Origin: Nitrospirota bacterium
GTDB taxonomy: Bacteria; Nitrospirota; JACRHL01
Length of the DNA stretch: 64,000 nt
Reading direction: 5' to 3'
Assembly: GCA_016212085.1 (NCBI GenBank)
Contig: JACRHL010000006.1
Span: 1-64,000 of the forward strand
Made by a program: the position numbers and the translations under genes. A model generated the notes under the pieces. That model was not told the DNA's origin and ran no database searches. It was given only the letters and a program-made list of their open reading frames with translations. Position 1 is the first letter of the stretch. Every line of letters begins with the position of its first letter. Shown here in pieces: positions 23,083 to 31,355 of this stretch.

Positions 23083-24918
23083 ATGCGATACTTGTTCGTT
23101 ATGATGGCCACGGCTCCGCACAGATTGTTTCGGATGCAGGCCGCCCTCGGCTGGGCGGCCGCCTGCGCGCTGTTTGCGGGGGCGCCGGGGGCGGCCCTGG
23201 CGGCGGGCGCGGTGGCGCCGGTGAGCCAGGCCTTCGAGACGCACAAGGGCGCGGTGCTGGCCGTGGAGGCCGACCTGCGCGCCACGCCGGACGCGGCCCT
23301 CACCGGCCTGCCGGGGCAGGCGGTGATGCTCCTCGCGTGCGACGGGGCCGGCTGCGTGGGCCCGCACCAGGTGCGGGTGGACGGGGTGGACGACCTGAAC
23401 GCCGTCAACCGCTGGCTGGCGGACGCCTTCCCCCAGGGCGGCTGGGTGCCCGTGGCGCTGCCACGCAAGGGCCCCACCGTGGAGCTGGTGTGGCAGGCGG
23501 GAGAGCGCTTCGACGTCACGCGGGTGACGCTGCCCGCCCCCGGCAACGTGGTGCGGGTCACGCGGCAGGGCGGCGCCATCGAGGCCGCCGAGCAGGCCCC
23601 CGGCGCCGAACACGCGTGGCGGGTGGCCATGGCGGAGCTGGCGCGGGGCGACCGGCTGGCGGCCATCGCCGTGCTGGACGCGTCGGCCCGCCTGTTCGGC
23701 CCGCCGGCGGACGGGCGCCGCCTGACCCTGGCGGACCTGGCCCGCGAGGCGGGCCTGCCGGGGCGCGCCGAAAACGCCTACCAGGAGTTGGCCGCTTCCC
23801 CCAACGCCGACGTGCGCAACCGCGCGCGGCTGGGGAGCGCGCGCCTGGCCGTGGACGCGGGCCGGCTGGACGAGGCGGTGGCGATCCTGTCCGCCCTGGC
23901 CCTTTCCCCCGGCCCCGACGCGGACGCGGCCCACGACCTGCTGATCCGCGCCCTCCTGGCCCTGGGCCGCGACCACGACGCGGTGGCGGTGCCGGCGCCG
24001 GACGGCGCCGGGCCGTTCCTCAGCGCCAACCGGGCCATGGCCTTCCAGGCGGTGGGCGATACCTTCTCGGCGGTGACCGAGCTGGAGCGGGCGGTGCGCC
24101 TGTGCAACAACTCGGTGCCGGTGGAGGCGCTCCTGCGCGAGCGCCTGCTGCTGGCCCTGGGCACCGTGCTGGCGGAGCAGGGGCGCCTGGAGCGGGCCGT
24201 GGAGGTGTTCGGCGAGATGAGCCCGCAGGGGCCGTTCGGCGACCGCCACCGCTTCGCCCGCGGCCTGGCCTTCTTCGGCAACGGCGAGATGGTGAAGGCG
24301 GTGGCCGAGTTCCAGGCCCTGGAGCGCGAGCACCCGTCCAGCCCCTATGCCATGGAGGGGTTGTTGGTGATGGGCGAGGCGTTCCGCGCCCTGAACGCGC
24401 CGCGCCAGGCGGTGGCCCAGTACCGCAAGGCGCTCGACCTGTACCACGGGCGCACCCGCGCCGTGCAGGTGCTGCTCGACGAGAGCCGCGTCGCCGCCTT
24501 CGACGCGGGCATCACCGGCCTCATCTTCACCCCCGGCTGGCAGCCGGGCGATGGCGGGCAGGCGCGGGTGACCACCGGCCTGGGGGTGCTGTTCCGCACC
24601 CCCGGCTTTGCCCGGCTGCTGGACGAGCACCGCCAGATCGGCTTCGCCACGCGCCGCCTGGAGGCGGCCCGCCGGCTGCTGCGGGCGGGGGGCGACCCGG
24701 CGCTGGCCAAGCGGGTGAACGCGGGGCTGGATGGGCTGGCCGTGTTCCGGGGCATGTTCCAGGCCGCCGCCCGCGAGCTGGTGATCCGCACCCTGGAGGC
24801 GGAGCGCGACCAGGTGGAGGAGCTGTCCATCACCGCCAGCCTGGGCATCACCCAGAGCGTGCTGTTCGACAGCACCGGCCGCGACGGCAGCGACCTGGTG
24901 TTCGGGGCCGACCGGTGA
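23083..24918 (+). CDS. Exported TPR-repeat protein, first gene of AgmX/TonB-type operon
   Basis: 611 residues. A signal peptide or anchor (LGWAAACALFAGAPGAALAA) is followed by TPR-like repeats through the rest (AMAELARGDRLAAIAVLDAS, ARLAVDAGRLDEAVAILSAL, VLAEQGRLERAVEVFGEMSP, VAEFQALEREHPSSPYAMEG, AFRALNAPRQAVAQYRKALD). It should act as a periplasmic scaffold. ATG 23083 or the nearby 23101 both give a signal peptide. The stop overlaps the next start as GTGA. Together with downstream genes it resembles Myxococcus-type Agl/Glt and TonB-associated TPR gene sets. Confidence 0.78.
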   Translation: MRYLFVMMATAPHRLFRMQAALGWAAACALFAGAPGAALAAGAVAPVSQAFETHKGAVLAVEADLRATPDAALTGLPGQAVMLLACDGAGCVGPHQVRVDGVDDLNAVNRWLADAFPQGGWVPVALPRKGPTVELVWQAGERFDVTRVTLPAPGNVVRVTRQGGAIEAAEQAPGAEHAWRVAMAELARGDRLAAIAVLDASARLFGPPADGRRLTLADLAREAGLPGRAENAYQELAASPNADVRNRARLGSARLAVDAGRLDEAVAILSALALSPGPDADAAHDLLIRALLALGRDHDAVAVPAPDGAGPFLSANRAMAFQAVGDTFSAVTELERAVRLCNNSVPVEALLRERLLLALGTVLAEQGRLERAVEVFGEMSPQGPFGDRHRFARGLAFFGNGEMVKAVAEFQALEREHPSSPYAMEGLLVMGEAFRALNAPRQAVAQYRKALDLYHGRTRAVQVLLDESRVAAFDAGITGLIFTPGWQPGDGGQARVTTGLGVLFRTPGFARLLDEHRQIGFATRRLEAARRLLRAGGDPALAKRVNAGLDGLAVFRGMFQAAARELVIRTLEAERDQVEELSITASLGITQSVLFDSTGRDGSDLVFGADR

Positions 24919-25031
24919 GCGACGCGGGGCGGCTGTGGATATTGCTGATCCGCGCGGCGGCGCTGGTGATGCTGGGCGCCAGCCTGTACTACCGCCAGCA
25001 CGGCGCCCAGCTGCCGTGGGGGGTGCTGTGA
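24915..25031 (+). CDS. 38-residue single-span membrane protein nested between two TPR genes
   Basis: GTG at 24915 overlaps the preceding stop (GTGA) and its own stop overlaps the next GTG in the same way. It encodes 38 residues with one hydrophobic span (LWILLIRAAALVMLGASLYY) and a short polar tail. Overlap on both sides, with no other function for these bases, supports a real translationally coupled gene. The family is not recognised; it may stabilise the membrane side of the envelope complex encoded by the operon. Confidence 0.65.
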   Translation: MSDAGRLWILLIRAAALVMLGASLYYRQHGAQLPWGVL

Positions 25032-28000
25032 GCCTGCCGGCCATGCTGCGCCGCGCCGCGCCGTGCGCCCTGGCCCTGCTGTGCGCCTGCGCCACCAGCC
25101 AGCCCGCCGGGGTGAGCCAGACCGACGTGAACCGCATCGTCGGCCAGGTGCTCACCGCCCAGTCGCGCATCGGCACCGGCGAGAAGCTGGACGCCCTGGC
25201 GGAGCTGGAGGCGTTCCTGACCACCACCCCGCACCGCAGCGAGCGGGTGGCCAATGCCCTGGAGCAGCTGGCCGGCCTCTATCTGCAAATCGAGATCCGC
25301 ACCTACCGCAACGAGCTGGCCCGCTACCAGCGCAACGGCGGCGGCATCAAGCCGCAAATGAGCCACGACCGCTCCATCGCCCTGTACCGGAAGTGGCTCG
25401 CCGACTACCCGGAGCGGGCCACCAGCCAGCGCATTTACTACCAGCTTGCCCGCGCCTACGAGGATCTGGGCGACACGGAGCGGGAGATAGCCATGCTCGG
25501 CATCCTGGTGGCCCAGGACCCCCCCGGCCCGTTCCACGACGAGGCGCGCTTCCGCCTGGCGGAGCTGGCCTTTGCCGACGCCCGCTTCGAGCAGGCCGCC
25601 GAGCGCTACGGCGAGGTGCTCCACGGCGACGCCGCCCCCGGCTTCCGCGACTATGCGGGCTACAAGCGGGCATGGGCCTACTACCTGGCGGAGCAGAACG
25701 CCGAGGCGGCGCGCGCGGCGGTGGATTTCATCGACCTCAAGCGCGTGCCCAGGGGGAAGGCCATGGTCCTCGACAGCACCATGATGCCGGAGCCGGACTG
25801 GGAGCGGGTGCGCGAGGTGATGAAGATCCTGGCCCGCGCCCTCAACCGGCTGGGCGGTGTGGCGGTGCTGGAGAAAATGGTGCCCGCCGACCGGGACTAT
25901 GCCGACATGGTCTACCGCGAGCTGGCCGAGGCCCAGGCGCAGGTGGGCCGGCGCGACGAGGCCATCGCCACCTACGAGGCCTACGTGCGCCGCCACCCCA
26001 CGGCGGTGCAGACCCCCGCCGTGCTGGGCTACATGGTCGACACCCATACGGAGGCGGGCGACGAAAAGGCGGCGGTGGCCACCCGCGTGCGCCTGGTGAC
26101 GGACTTCGGCACCGGCTCGCCCTGGTGGAACGCCCAGGACGCCGCCACCCGGCGCGCCACCCTGCCGGCCCTGCGCCAGACCACCCACCGCCTGGCGCGC
26201 TACTTCCACTCGGCGGCCCAGGCCAGCAAGCAGCCGGCGGACTACCAGACCGCCGCCGACTGGTACCGGCGCTACCTGAGCACCTACCCGGACGCGCGCG
26301 ACACGGGCGAGGTGGCGTTCCTGCTGGGCGAGGTGCTGTTCGAGGCGGGCCAGCACGCCGAGGCGGCGGACGCCTATGCCGACGCCGCCTACCGCCTGCC
26401 GCCCCATTCCAAGGCCGGGGAGGCGGCCTATGCCGCCGTGCTGGCCCGCGAGCGGCACCTGGCCCAGGCCCGGCCGGGCGGCCCGGAACACGCCCGGCGG
26501 CTCACCGCCCTGAACGACGCCATGATCGACCTGGTGAAGGCCCACCCGCGCGAGCCGCGCCTGATGGCGGCGTTCGAGCGGCTCACCGGCATCCTGTTCG
26601 AGGCGGACGCCCACGACGAGCTGTACCGGCTGGCCGACACGGTCATCCGCGATGGCCCCCGGGTGCGCGCCCTGCACATCCTGGCGTGGCGGGTGCTGGG
26701 CGAGGCGGCCCTTAGGACCGGCCGCACCGCGCGCGCCGAGGAGGCCCTGGCCCAGGCCCTGGATTACGTGCAGGACGACCCGGTCCAGTCCGCCGAGATC
26801 CGCAAGCTGATGGCCGCCGCCGCCGTGTCGGCGGCGGCCCAGGCGGCGCCGGAGGAGTCCGCCGCCGCCCTGGCGCGGGCCGCCGGCCTGCTCGACCCGT
26901 CGGACCCGCTGGCGGAGCCGGTGCGCGCCGACGCGGCCCTGGCCCCGTTGCAGGGGGACGACCCGGAATCGGCCCTGCCGGCCCTGGGCGCGTTCCTGGA
27001 AAACTACCCGGAATCGGCCCACCGGGAGCGCATTGCCACCGCCCTGCTCGCCACCGGCGAGAACACCCTGGCGGACGGCGACCCCGGCCGGGCCATGCGC
27101 CTGTGGGGCGCCTACCGCCAGTGGTTCGGCGGCGCGTGGCCGGAGCGCGACCTGCGCCTGGCCCGGCTGGAGGGCAAGGCGCACCTGGACGCGGGCGAAC
27201 TGGACGCGGCGGACGCCGCCTTCTCGCGGGTGCTGGCCGCCTACCCGGGTGCCGCCCCGGAGGAGGACGTGGACCGTCTGGCCGGCATCCGCTACAAGCG
27301 CGCCGTGGCGGCGGTGGCGGCGGGCAACCCGGAGGGGCTCGACCTGCTCGCGGGCATCGCCGACGGGCTGCCCGGATCGGTGCTGGCCCCGGCGGCCCTG
27401 GAGGCGCTGGTGAACGCGGCGGGAGGCATGGGCCAGCCCGAGCGGGCGGCGCGGGCGGCGCAACGGCTGGCGGAGGACTTCCCCGGCACCCCCCAGGCGG
27501 AGCAGGTGGACGCGCGCATGGTGCCGCTGCTGTTGGCCGCCGGCCGCCCCGGCGACGCCGCCGCGCGGCTGCTGGCGGACGCGGCGGCGCTGCCCGACGA
27601 CACGGCCGTGCCGCTGATCCTGCGCGCCGTGGAGCTGTACGAGGAGGCGGACGCCACCGACCGGGCCATCGGCGCCCTGATGACCCTGCGCGACCGCTTC
27701 GAGGCGGGCAGCGACCGCTGGGCGGAGGCCTACGTGGACACGGTGCGCCTGGAGGAGGCGGGCACCCGCAACCTGCCGGAGCGCCCCGCCGCCCCGGACC
27801 TCAACGACCGGGTGGACGCGCGGGTGCTGGAGGTGTTCACCCCCCTGGCCGAGGCGGACCGGCTGGGGGCGGAGGGCCGGGCCATCGCCGGGCGCATCTG
27901 GCGCCACCGTGCCGAGGCGGCCAGGGCGGCCTTCGAGCGGGTGCGCCTGGTGCCGCCCCTCAAGGAGAACCTGACGGCGAAGACCGACGCCCTCAAGGCG

Positions 28001-28348
28001 GCCCTCAAGGCCTTCGATGCCGTCCAGGGCTTCCGCGCCCAGGACTCCACCGTCAACGCCAGCCTGCAAATGGGCGAGATGTTCGACGCCTTCGCCACCG
28101 AAATGCTGGCCTCGCCGGTGCCGGCGGAGCTGAACGCGGCCCAGGCGGAATTCTACCGGCAGGGGCTGGAGCAGAAGGCGGCGCCCTACCGGGAGCGCGC
28201 CGTCAGGGCGTGGCTGGCCAACCTGGAGCGGCTGCGCGACGGCGTGGCGGGGCCGGACGTGGAGCGCACCCTGGAGCGCTTAGCCCGCGCGCGGCCGGAA
28301 TGGTATGATCGCCCGGAAATCGGAGCCGTGTTGACCCATGTGCCGTAA
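25028..28348 (+). CDS. Large TPR-repeat lipoprotein
   Basis: 1106 residues. Signal peptide with lipobox ending at Cys21 (ALLCAC). Many tetratricopeptide-like units follow: LAELEAFLTTTPHRSERVAN, LYRKWLADYPERATSQRIYY, RLAELAFADARFEQAAERYG, EAQAQVGRRDEAIATYEAYV, AADWYRRYLSTYPDARDTGE, LGEVLFEAGQHAEAADAYAD, and more towards the C-terminus. Probably a periplasmic outer-membrane-anchored scaffold resembling the giant TPR lipoproteins of Agl/Glt-type machineries. GTG start overlaps the 38-residue gene. Its 3' end overlaps the next gene by 11 bp. Confidence 0.82.
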   Translation: MSLPAMLRRAAPCALALLCACATSQPAGVSQTDVNRIVGQVLTAQSRIGTGEKLDALAELEAFLTTTPHRSERVANALEQLAGLYLQIEIRTYRNELARYQRNGGGIKPQMSHDRSIALYRKWLADYPERATSQRIYYQLARAYEDLGDTEREIAMLGILVAQDPPGPFHDEARFRLAELAFADARFEQAAERYGEVLHGDAAPGFRDYAGYKRAWAYYLAEQNAEAARAAVDFIDLKRVPRGKAMVLDSTMMPEPDWERVREVMKILARALNRLGGVAVLEKMVPADRDYADMVYRELAEAQAQVGRRDEAIATYEAYVRRHPTAVQTPAVLGYMVDTHTEAGDEKAAVATRVRLVTDFGTGSPWWNAQDAATRRATLPALRQTTHRLARYFHSAAQASKQPADYQTAADWYRRYLSTYPDARDTGEVAFLLGEVLFEAGQHAEAADAYADAAYRLPPHSKAGEAAYAAVLARERHLAQARPGGPEHARRLTALNDAMIDLVKAHPREPRLMAAFERLTGILFEADAHDELYRLADTVIRDGPRVRALHILAWRVLGEAALRTGRTARAEEALAQALDYVQDDPVQSAEIRKLMAAAAVSAAAQAAPEESAAALARAAGLLDPSDPLAEPVRADAALAPLQGDDPESALPALGAFLENYPESAHRERIATALLATGENTLADGDPGRAMRLWGAYRQWFGGAWPERDLRLARLEGKAHLDAGELDAADAAFSRVLAAYPGAAPEEDVDRLAGIRYKRAVAAVAAGNPEGLDLLAGIADGLPGSVLAPAALEALVNAAGGMGQPERAARAAQRLAEDFPGTPQAEQVDARMVPLLLAAGRPGDAAARLLADAAALPDDTAVPLILRAVELYEEADATDRAIGALMTLRDRFEAGSDRWAEAYVDTVRLEEAGTRNLPERPAAPDLNDRVDARVLEVFTPLAEADRLGAEGRAIAGRIWRHRAEAARAAFERVRLVPPLKENLTAKTDALKAALKAFDAVQGFRAQDSTVNASLQMGEMFDAFATEMLASPVPAELNAAQAEFYRQGLEQKAAPYRERAVRAWLANLERLRDGVAGPDVERTLERLARARPEWYDRPEIGAVLTHVP

Positions 28349-28664
28349 GTTGGGGGTGTTCCTGCTGGGGTGCCTGCTGTGGGTGCCGGGGACCGCCCTG
28401 GCGGACCAGCAAGGGGGCCGGGAGCGTGCCGGCCAGGCCGATGCCGACGCCGCGCGGCTGGCCGCCGAGGGCGACGTGATCGACATCACCGGTTTCATGG
28501 AGTGGCCCAAGGGCGACACGTCTGTGCCCTGGGACCCGCCGGAGAAATTCGAGCGCGGCGTCGGCCTGGTGTATGGCCTGTCGCTCAAGGACGAGGTGTT
28601 CCAGCCCGTGGACCGGGACGATCTGACCCGCCAGATGGAAGTTGAACGGGCGCTCGGACGCTAG
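28338..28664 (+). CDS. Small exported protein of the AgmX operon
   Basis: 108 residues with signal peptide (KLGVFLLGCLLWVPGTALAD). The mature part (VIDITGFMEWPKGDTSVPWD, then FERGVGLVYGLSLKDEVFQP) has no known domain. The ITGF-like beginning and conserved-looking Trp/Pro cluster suggest a small folded periplasmic protein. It starts inside the end of the TPR lipoprotein gene and the AgmX gene begins 24 bp after its stop, so it is part of the same machine. Function unknown. Confidence 0.7.
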   Translation: MCRKLGVFLLGCLLWVPGTALADQQGGRERAGQADADAARLAAEGDVIDITGFMEWPKGDTSVPWDPPEKFERGVGLVYGLSLKDEVFQPVDRDDLTRQMEVERALGR

Positions 28665-28688
28665 ACCGCCGGAGCCCCCCGCACCCCC

Positions 28689-30173
28689 GTGACCAACCAC
28701 TCCGAAAACCGGCTCTTCCGGCGCGTGCTCGCCGCGGCCATGGTGGTGTACGCCGCCGTGGCGGTGGTGCTCACCGTCGTCGAGGCGCCGCCGCCCAGGC
28801 CGCTTGCGCCCAAGCCGGTGCGCATCGCCCAACTGCTCGTCAGCGAGGAGGAGCTGGCCCGCCAGCGCGCCCAGGAGGCCCGGAAAAAGGTGGAGCAGGA
28901 GCGCCTGAAACAGGAGGCGGAGGCCCGGCGCAAGGTGGCGGAGGAGGCCAAGCGGAAGGCCGAGGCGGAGCGCCTGAAACAGGAGGCCGAGGCGCGCAAG
29001 CAGCGCGAGGCGGAGGCGGCCAGGAAGAAGGCGGAGGACGAGGCCCGGAAAAAGGCCGCGGAGGAGGCCCGGAAAAAGGCGGAGGCGGAGCTCCTGAAGC
29101 GCGACGCGGCGGCCCGCCAGAAGGCCGACGAGGCCGCCCGGCTGGAGGCGGAGCGCCAGCGCGTCGAGGCCGAGAAGCGCCGCATCGAGGAGGAACGCCG
29201 CCGCCAGGAGGAGCTCAAGCACCAGTCGGAGGCGCGCAAGCAGGCGGAGATCGCCCGCCAGAAGGCCGACGCGGCCGCCCGCCAGGAGCAGGAGCGCCAG
29301 CGCGTCGCCGCCGAGAAGCGGCGCGTGGAGGACGCGCGGCGCCAGGCGGATGTCGCCCGCCAGCAGGCCGTCGAGGCGGAGCGCCGGCGCCAGGAGGAAG
29401 CCCGGCGGCAGGCGGAGATCGCCCGCGTGAGGGCCTTCGTCGCCGAGCAGCAGCGCCGGGCGGAGGAGTTGCGCCGGAACCAGGAGGCCGCCATGTCCGC
29501 CGGCATCATGGGCGCCCTGGACGACGACGAGGGGCTGGACGACTTCCTGCAAAAGGATGGCGGCGCCCCCCTGGTCAAGGGCTCCAAGGGCAACCTGCTG
29601 GGCGGCGCCGCCGCCGTGACCGCCGAGCAGGCGAAACGGGGGGTGGACACGGCGGCGCTGGCGCGCATCGAGGAACTGCTCGCCGACATCCAGGACCTGG
29701 AGGGCTTCGAGGCCGTCCTGGGGGCCGGCGGCGCCCTGGGCGAGGCCGCCTCCACCGAGGAGATCCAGGGCTTCCTGGAGGACGTGGCGGCGGGCCGGGT
29801 GAGCGCGGGGGAGTTCGTCGCCCGCGCCACCACCATCGTCGAGAACCCGTTCAAGATCCTGGGCGAGGCGGGCGGCGTCCACGTCCGCCACGCGGAGGAC
29901 ATCACCCGCGTCATCATGGCGCACCGGGGCGAGCTGACCCACTTCTACGACAAGGCGCTGGTACGCACTCCCGGCCTGTCCGGCGTGGTGACCGTGCGCA
30001 TGGTGATCGGCGCCAACGGCCGGGTGCGGTCCGCCACCGTGGAACGCTCCACCACCGGCGCCAAGGGTTTCGACGCGGCGCTCATCCAGCGCATCCTGGC
30101 GTGGGACTTTCCGCCGGTGCCCGCCGGCGACGTGGAGGGGCTCTACCCGTTCCGCTTCTCCGAGGGGCTGTAA
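28689..30173 (+). CDS. AgmX/PglI C-terminal domain protein, TonB/TolA-like energy transducer
   Basis: 494 residues. One N-terminal membrane helix (VLAAAMVVYAAVAVVLTVVE, about 13-32) is followed by a proline segment and a very long charged coiled coil rich in Ala/Arg/Glu/Lys (about 45-275), as in TolA. The C-terminal 90 residues (HRGELTHFYDKALVRTPGLS, VVTVRMVIGANGRVRSATVE, RILAWDFPPVPAGDVEGLYP) are the AgmX/PglI variant of the TonB C-terminal domain. Such proteins span the periplasm and couple inner-membrane ExbB/ExbD-type motors to outer-membrane partners. No ExbB/ExbD gene is in this operon. GTG start. Confidence 0.9.
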   Translation: MTNHSENRLFRRVLAAAMVVYAAVAVVLTVVEAPPPRPLAPKPVRIAQLLVSEEELARQRAQEARKKVEQERLKQEAEARRKVAEEAKRKAEAERLKQEAEARKQREAEAARKKAEDEARKKAAEEARKKAEAELLKRDAAARQKADEAARLEAERQRVEAEKRRIEEERRRQEELKHQSEARKQAEIARQKADAAARQEQERQRVAAEKRRVEDARRQADVARQQAVEAERRRQEEARRQAEIARVRAFVAEQQRRAEELRRNQEAAMSAGIMGALDDDEGLDDFLQKDGGAPLVKGSKGNLLGGAAAVTAEQAKRGVDTAALARIEELLADIQDLEGFEAVLGAGGALGEAASTEEIQGFLEDVAAGRVSAGEFVARATTIVENPFKILGEAGGVHVRHAEDITRVIMAHRGELTHFYDKALVRTPGLSGVVTVRMVIGANGRVRSATVERSTTGAKGFDAALIQRILAWDFPPVPAGDVEGLYPFRFSEGL

Positions 30174-30229
30174 CGTAACCATCCAAAAACACAGTTGTTT
30201 TTAGGTATGTTTCCCGGCACCGTGCACAA

Positions 30230-30290
30230 TCCCCCCTTTCGGGGGATGGGCGGATCGGCCAGGGCGCGGTACCTTGAAGCCATGGCCGCG
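30230..30290 (+). repeat. Diverged duplicated segment, copy A
   Basis: Hairpin ATCCCCC-CTTTC-GGGGGAT, then GATGGGCGGATCGGCC, GGGCGCGGTACCTTGAAG and CCATGGCC. A similar order of blocks occurs at 30718-30780. Possibly two old copies of a promoter or leader. Confidence 0.45.
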
Positions 30291-30390
30291 ACCGTGTCGC
30301 GACGGGCCCCGCCGGAACGCTCTCCCGACGGGCCTGGAATGGCCGGAACGCCCCGTGTGTCCAAGGTGTTTCCGGCCCGGTGTCTCTCCC

Positions 30391-30533
30391 GGGCACCTCT
30401 ATTAACCTGCTGCGCGCCCCGATTGCTGCGTTGGGCGGTGCTCGAACCCTCGCCTATCACCATGATATGTCTCGGGTTCTGCGCTTCGTCCGCCTTGCAC
30501 TCGCACCGCTCGCGACGGTTATTAGAGGTACCC
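30391..30533 (+). repeat. Dispersed palindromic element, short form, copy 5
   Basis: 143 bp, forward orientation. Left end GGGCACCTCTATTAACC and right end GGTTATTAGAGGTACCC. Centre TATCA-CCA-TGATA at 30455-30467. It lies about 220 bp after the AgmX gene. Confidence 0.92.
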
Positions 30534-30664
30534 TCCCGTGTGTGTGAGACGCGGCCCATCCGCCGACGGCCCGGAACGGCCGATCGGAAAATAGCTGCCC
30601 CCCGGACCCGTGTCCCCCGGGGGGGAGAGGCCTCGAGACCTGGCCTTCCGCCAGCCCGTGTGTC

Positions 30665-30704
30665 CGGCCGGCCCCCACGCCAAGGGGGGCCGGCCGATTT
30701 TTTT
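30665..30704 (+). terminator. Strong intrinsic terminator in the gene-free region
   Basis: A perfect 12-bp stem CGGCCGGCCCCC (30665-30676) with GGGGGCCGGCCG (30685-30696), 8-nt loop, followed by A and T7. No gene ends upstream of it on the plus strand nearer than 30173, so it may end a short non-coding RNA starting in or after the palindromic element. Confidence 0.85.
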
Positions 30705-30717
30705 GCGGGAGGCACGC

Positions 30718-30780
30718 GATATCCCACTTTCGAGGGATGGGCGAAACGGCCGCTGGCGCGTACCCTTGGAAGTGCCATGC
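30718..30780 (+). repeat. Diverged duplicated segment, copy B
   Basis: Hairpin ATCCC with GGGAT, then GATGGGCGAAACGGCC, CTGGCGCGTACCCTTGG and GTGCCATGCCC, the same block order as copy A at 30230-30290. Confidence 0.45.
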
Positions 30781-31355
30781 CCGTCACCAGGATATTTTCC
30801 CAGGTGGACTTGTTGCCCCTCACCGGGCCGGTCCGGGTCTCCCGCAACCCTGAGGCGGGGCGTCTCACGCGCCACCGGCACACGGTCAGGGCGGTGCCCC
30901 GCCGGCACGCCGCCCGCGCGTGCGGCAACGCGTTCTCGTGCGCGCCGCCGCCTGCGGCGCGTTTCCGGTCGGGGCGGGGGCCGTAGCCCGGCGCGCCCGC
31001 AAGTCCGTGAATTTCCCCCGGCACCCACGGTGGCAGTCATTTGGAGCGGGGCAAGGGCCCCGTTGCCCTGGGGGCGCTCGCCAAGGTCGATGGCGAGGCC
31101 CGTAAGAATCCGTGGGGTGTGTGTGACGCCGGCGACCTGATCCATCCCGGTGCCCGGCTGTTCCGCATGGGTGGCGCGTCCGCGCCGGCCCCATGCGGCG
31201 GCCAGGGGCGGTTTTCACCATGCGCCGCCCGGCTCCGGCGGGGCTGGCCGGCGGGTGCCGGCGCGGTCCTTCCACGCCGCCCGAGGGCCGGGCAAAGGGG
31301 GGATTGCGGCGCCCGCGCTTGTATGCGGGCGCCGGTCGTGAAAAAATCCCCGGCC

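Larger units (their letters stand above)
30174..31355. other. Long gene-free region
   Basis: About 1.2 kb without a convincing gene. It holds an AT-rich hairpin after the AgmX gene (AAAAACA with TGTTTTT, 30185-30202), a diverged duplicated segment (30230-30290 and 30718-30780), palindromic element copy 5, and a strong terminator at 30665-30704. The last 550 bp before the permease gene show only GC-rich inverted segments. Open frames here change frame across repeats and lack ribosome sites. Confidence 0.7.

Noticed and set aside
30736-30765. Sigma-54-like TGGCGC...TTGG before the permease region
   Set aside because: The GG-to-GC spacing is 11 rather than 10 and the -12 GC is missing.
30195-30986. 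Open frame of 263 codons in the gene-free region
   Set aside because: It runs through a palindromic element and a terminator, has odd composition and no ribosome site.
31041-31355. Longer start for the DppB-type permease
   Set aside because: The added 105 residues are low-complexity and unlike the family, which starts at the helix at 31356.
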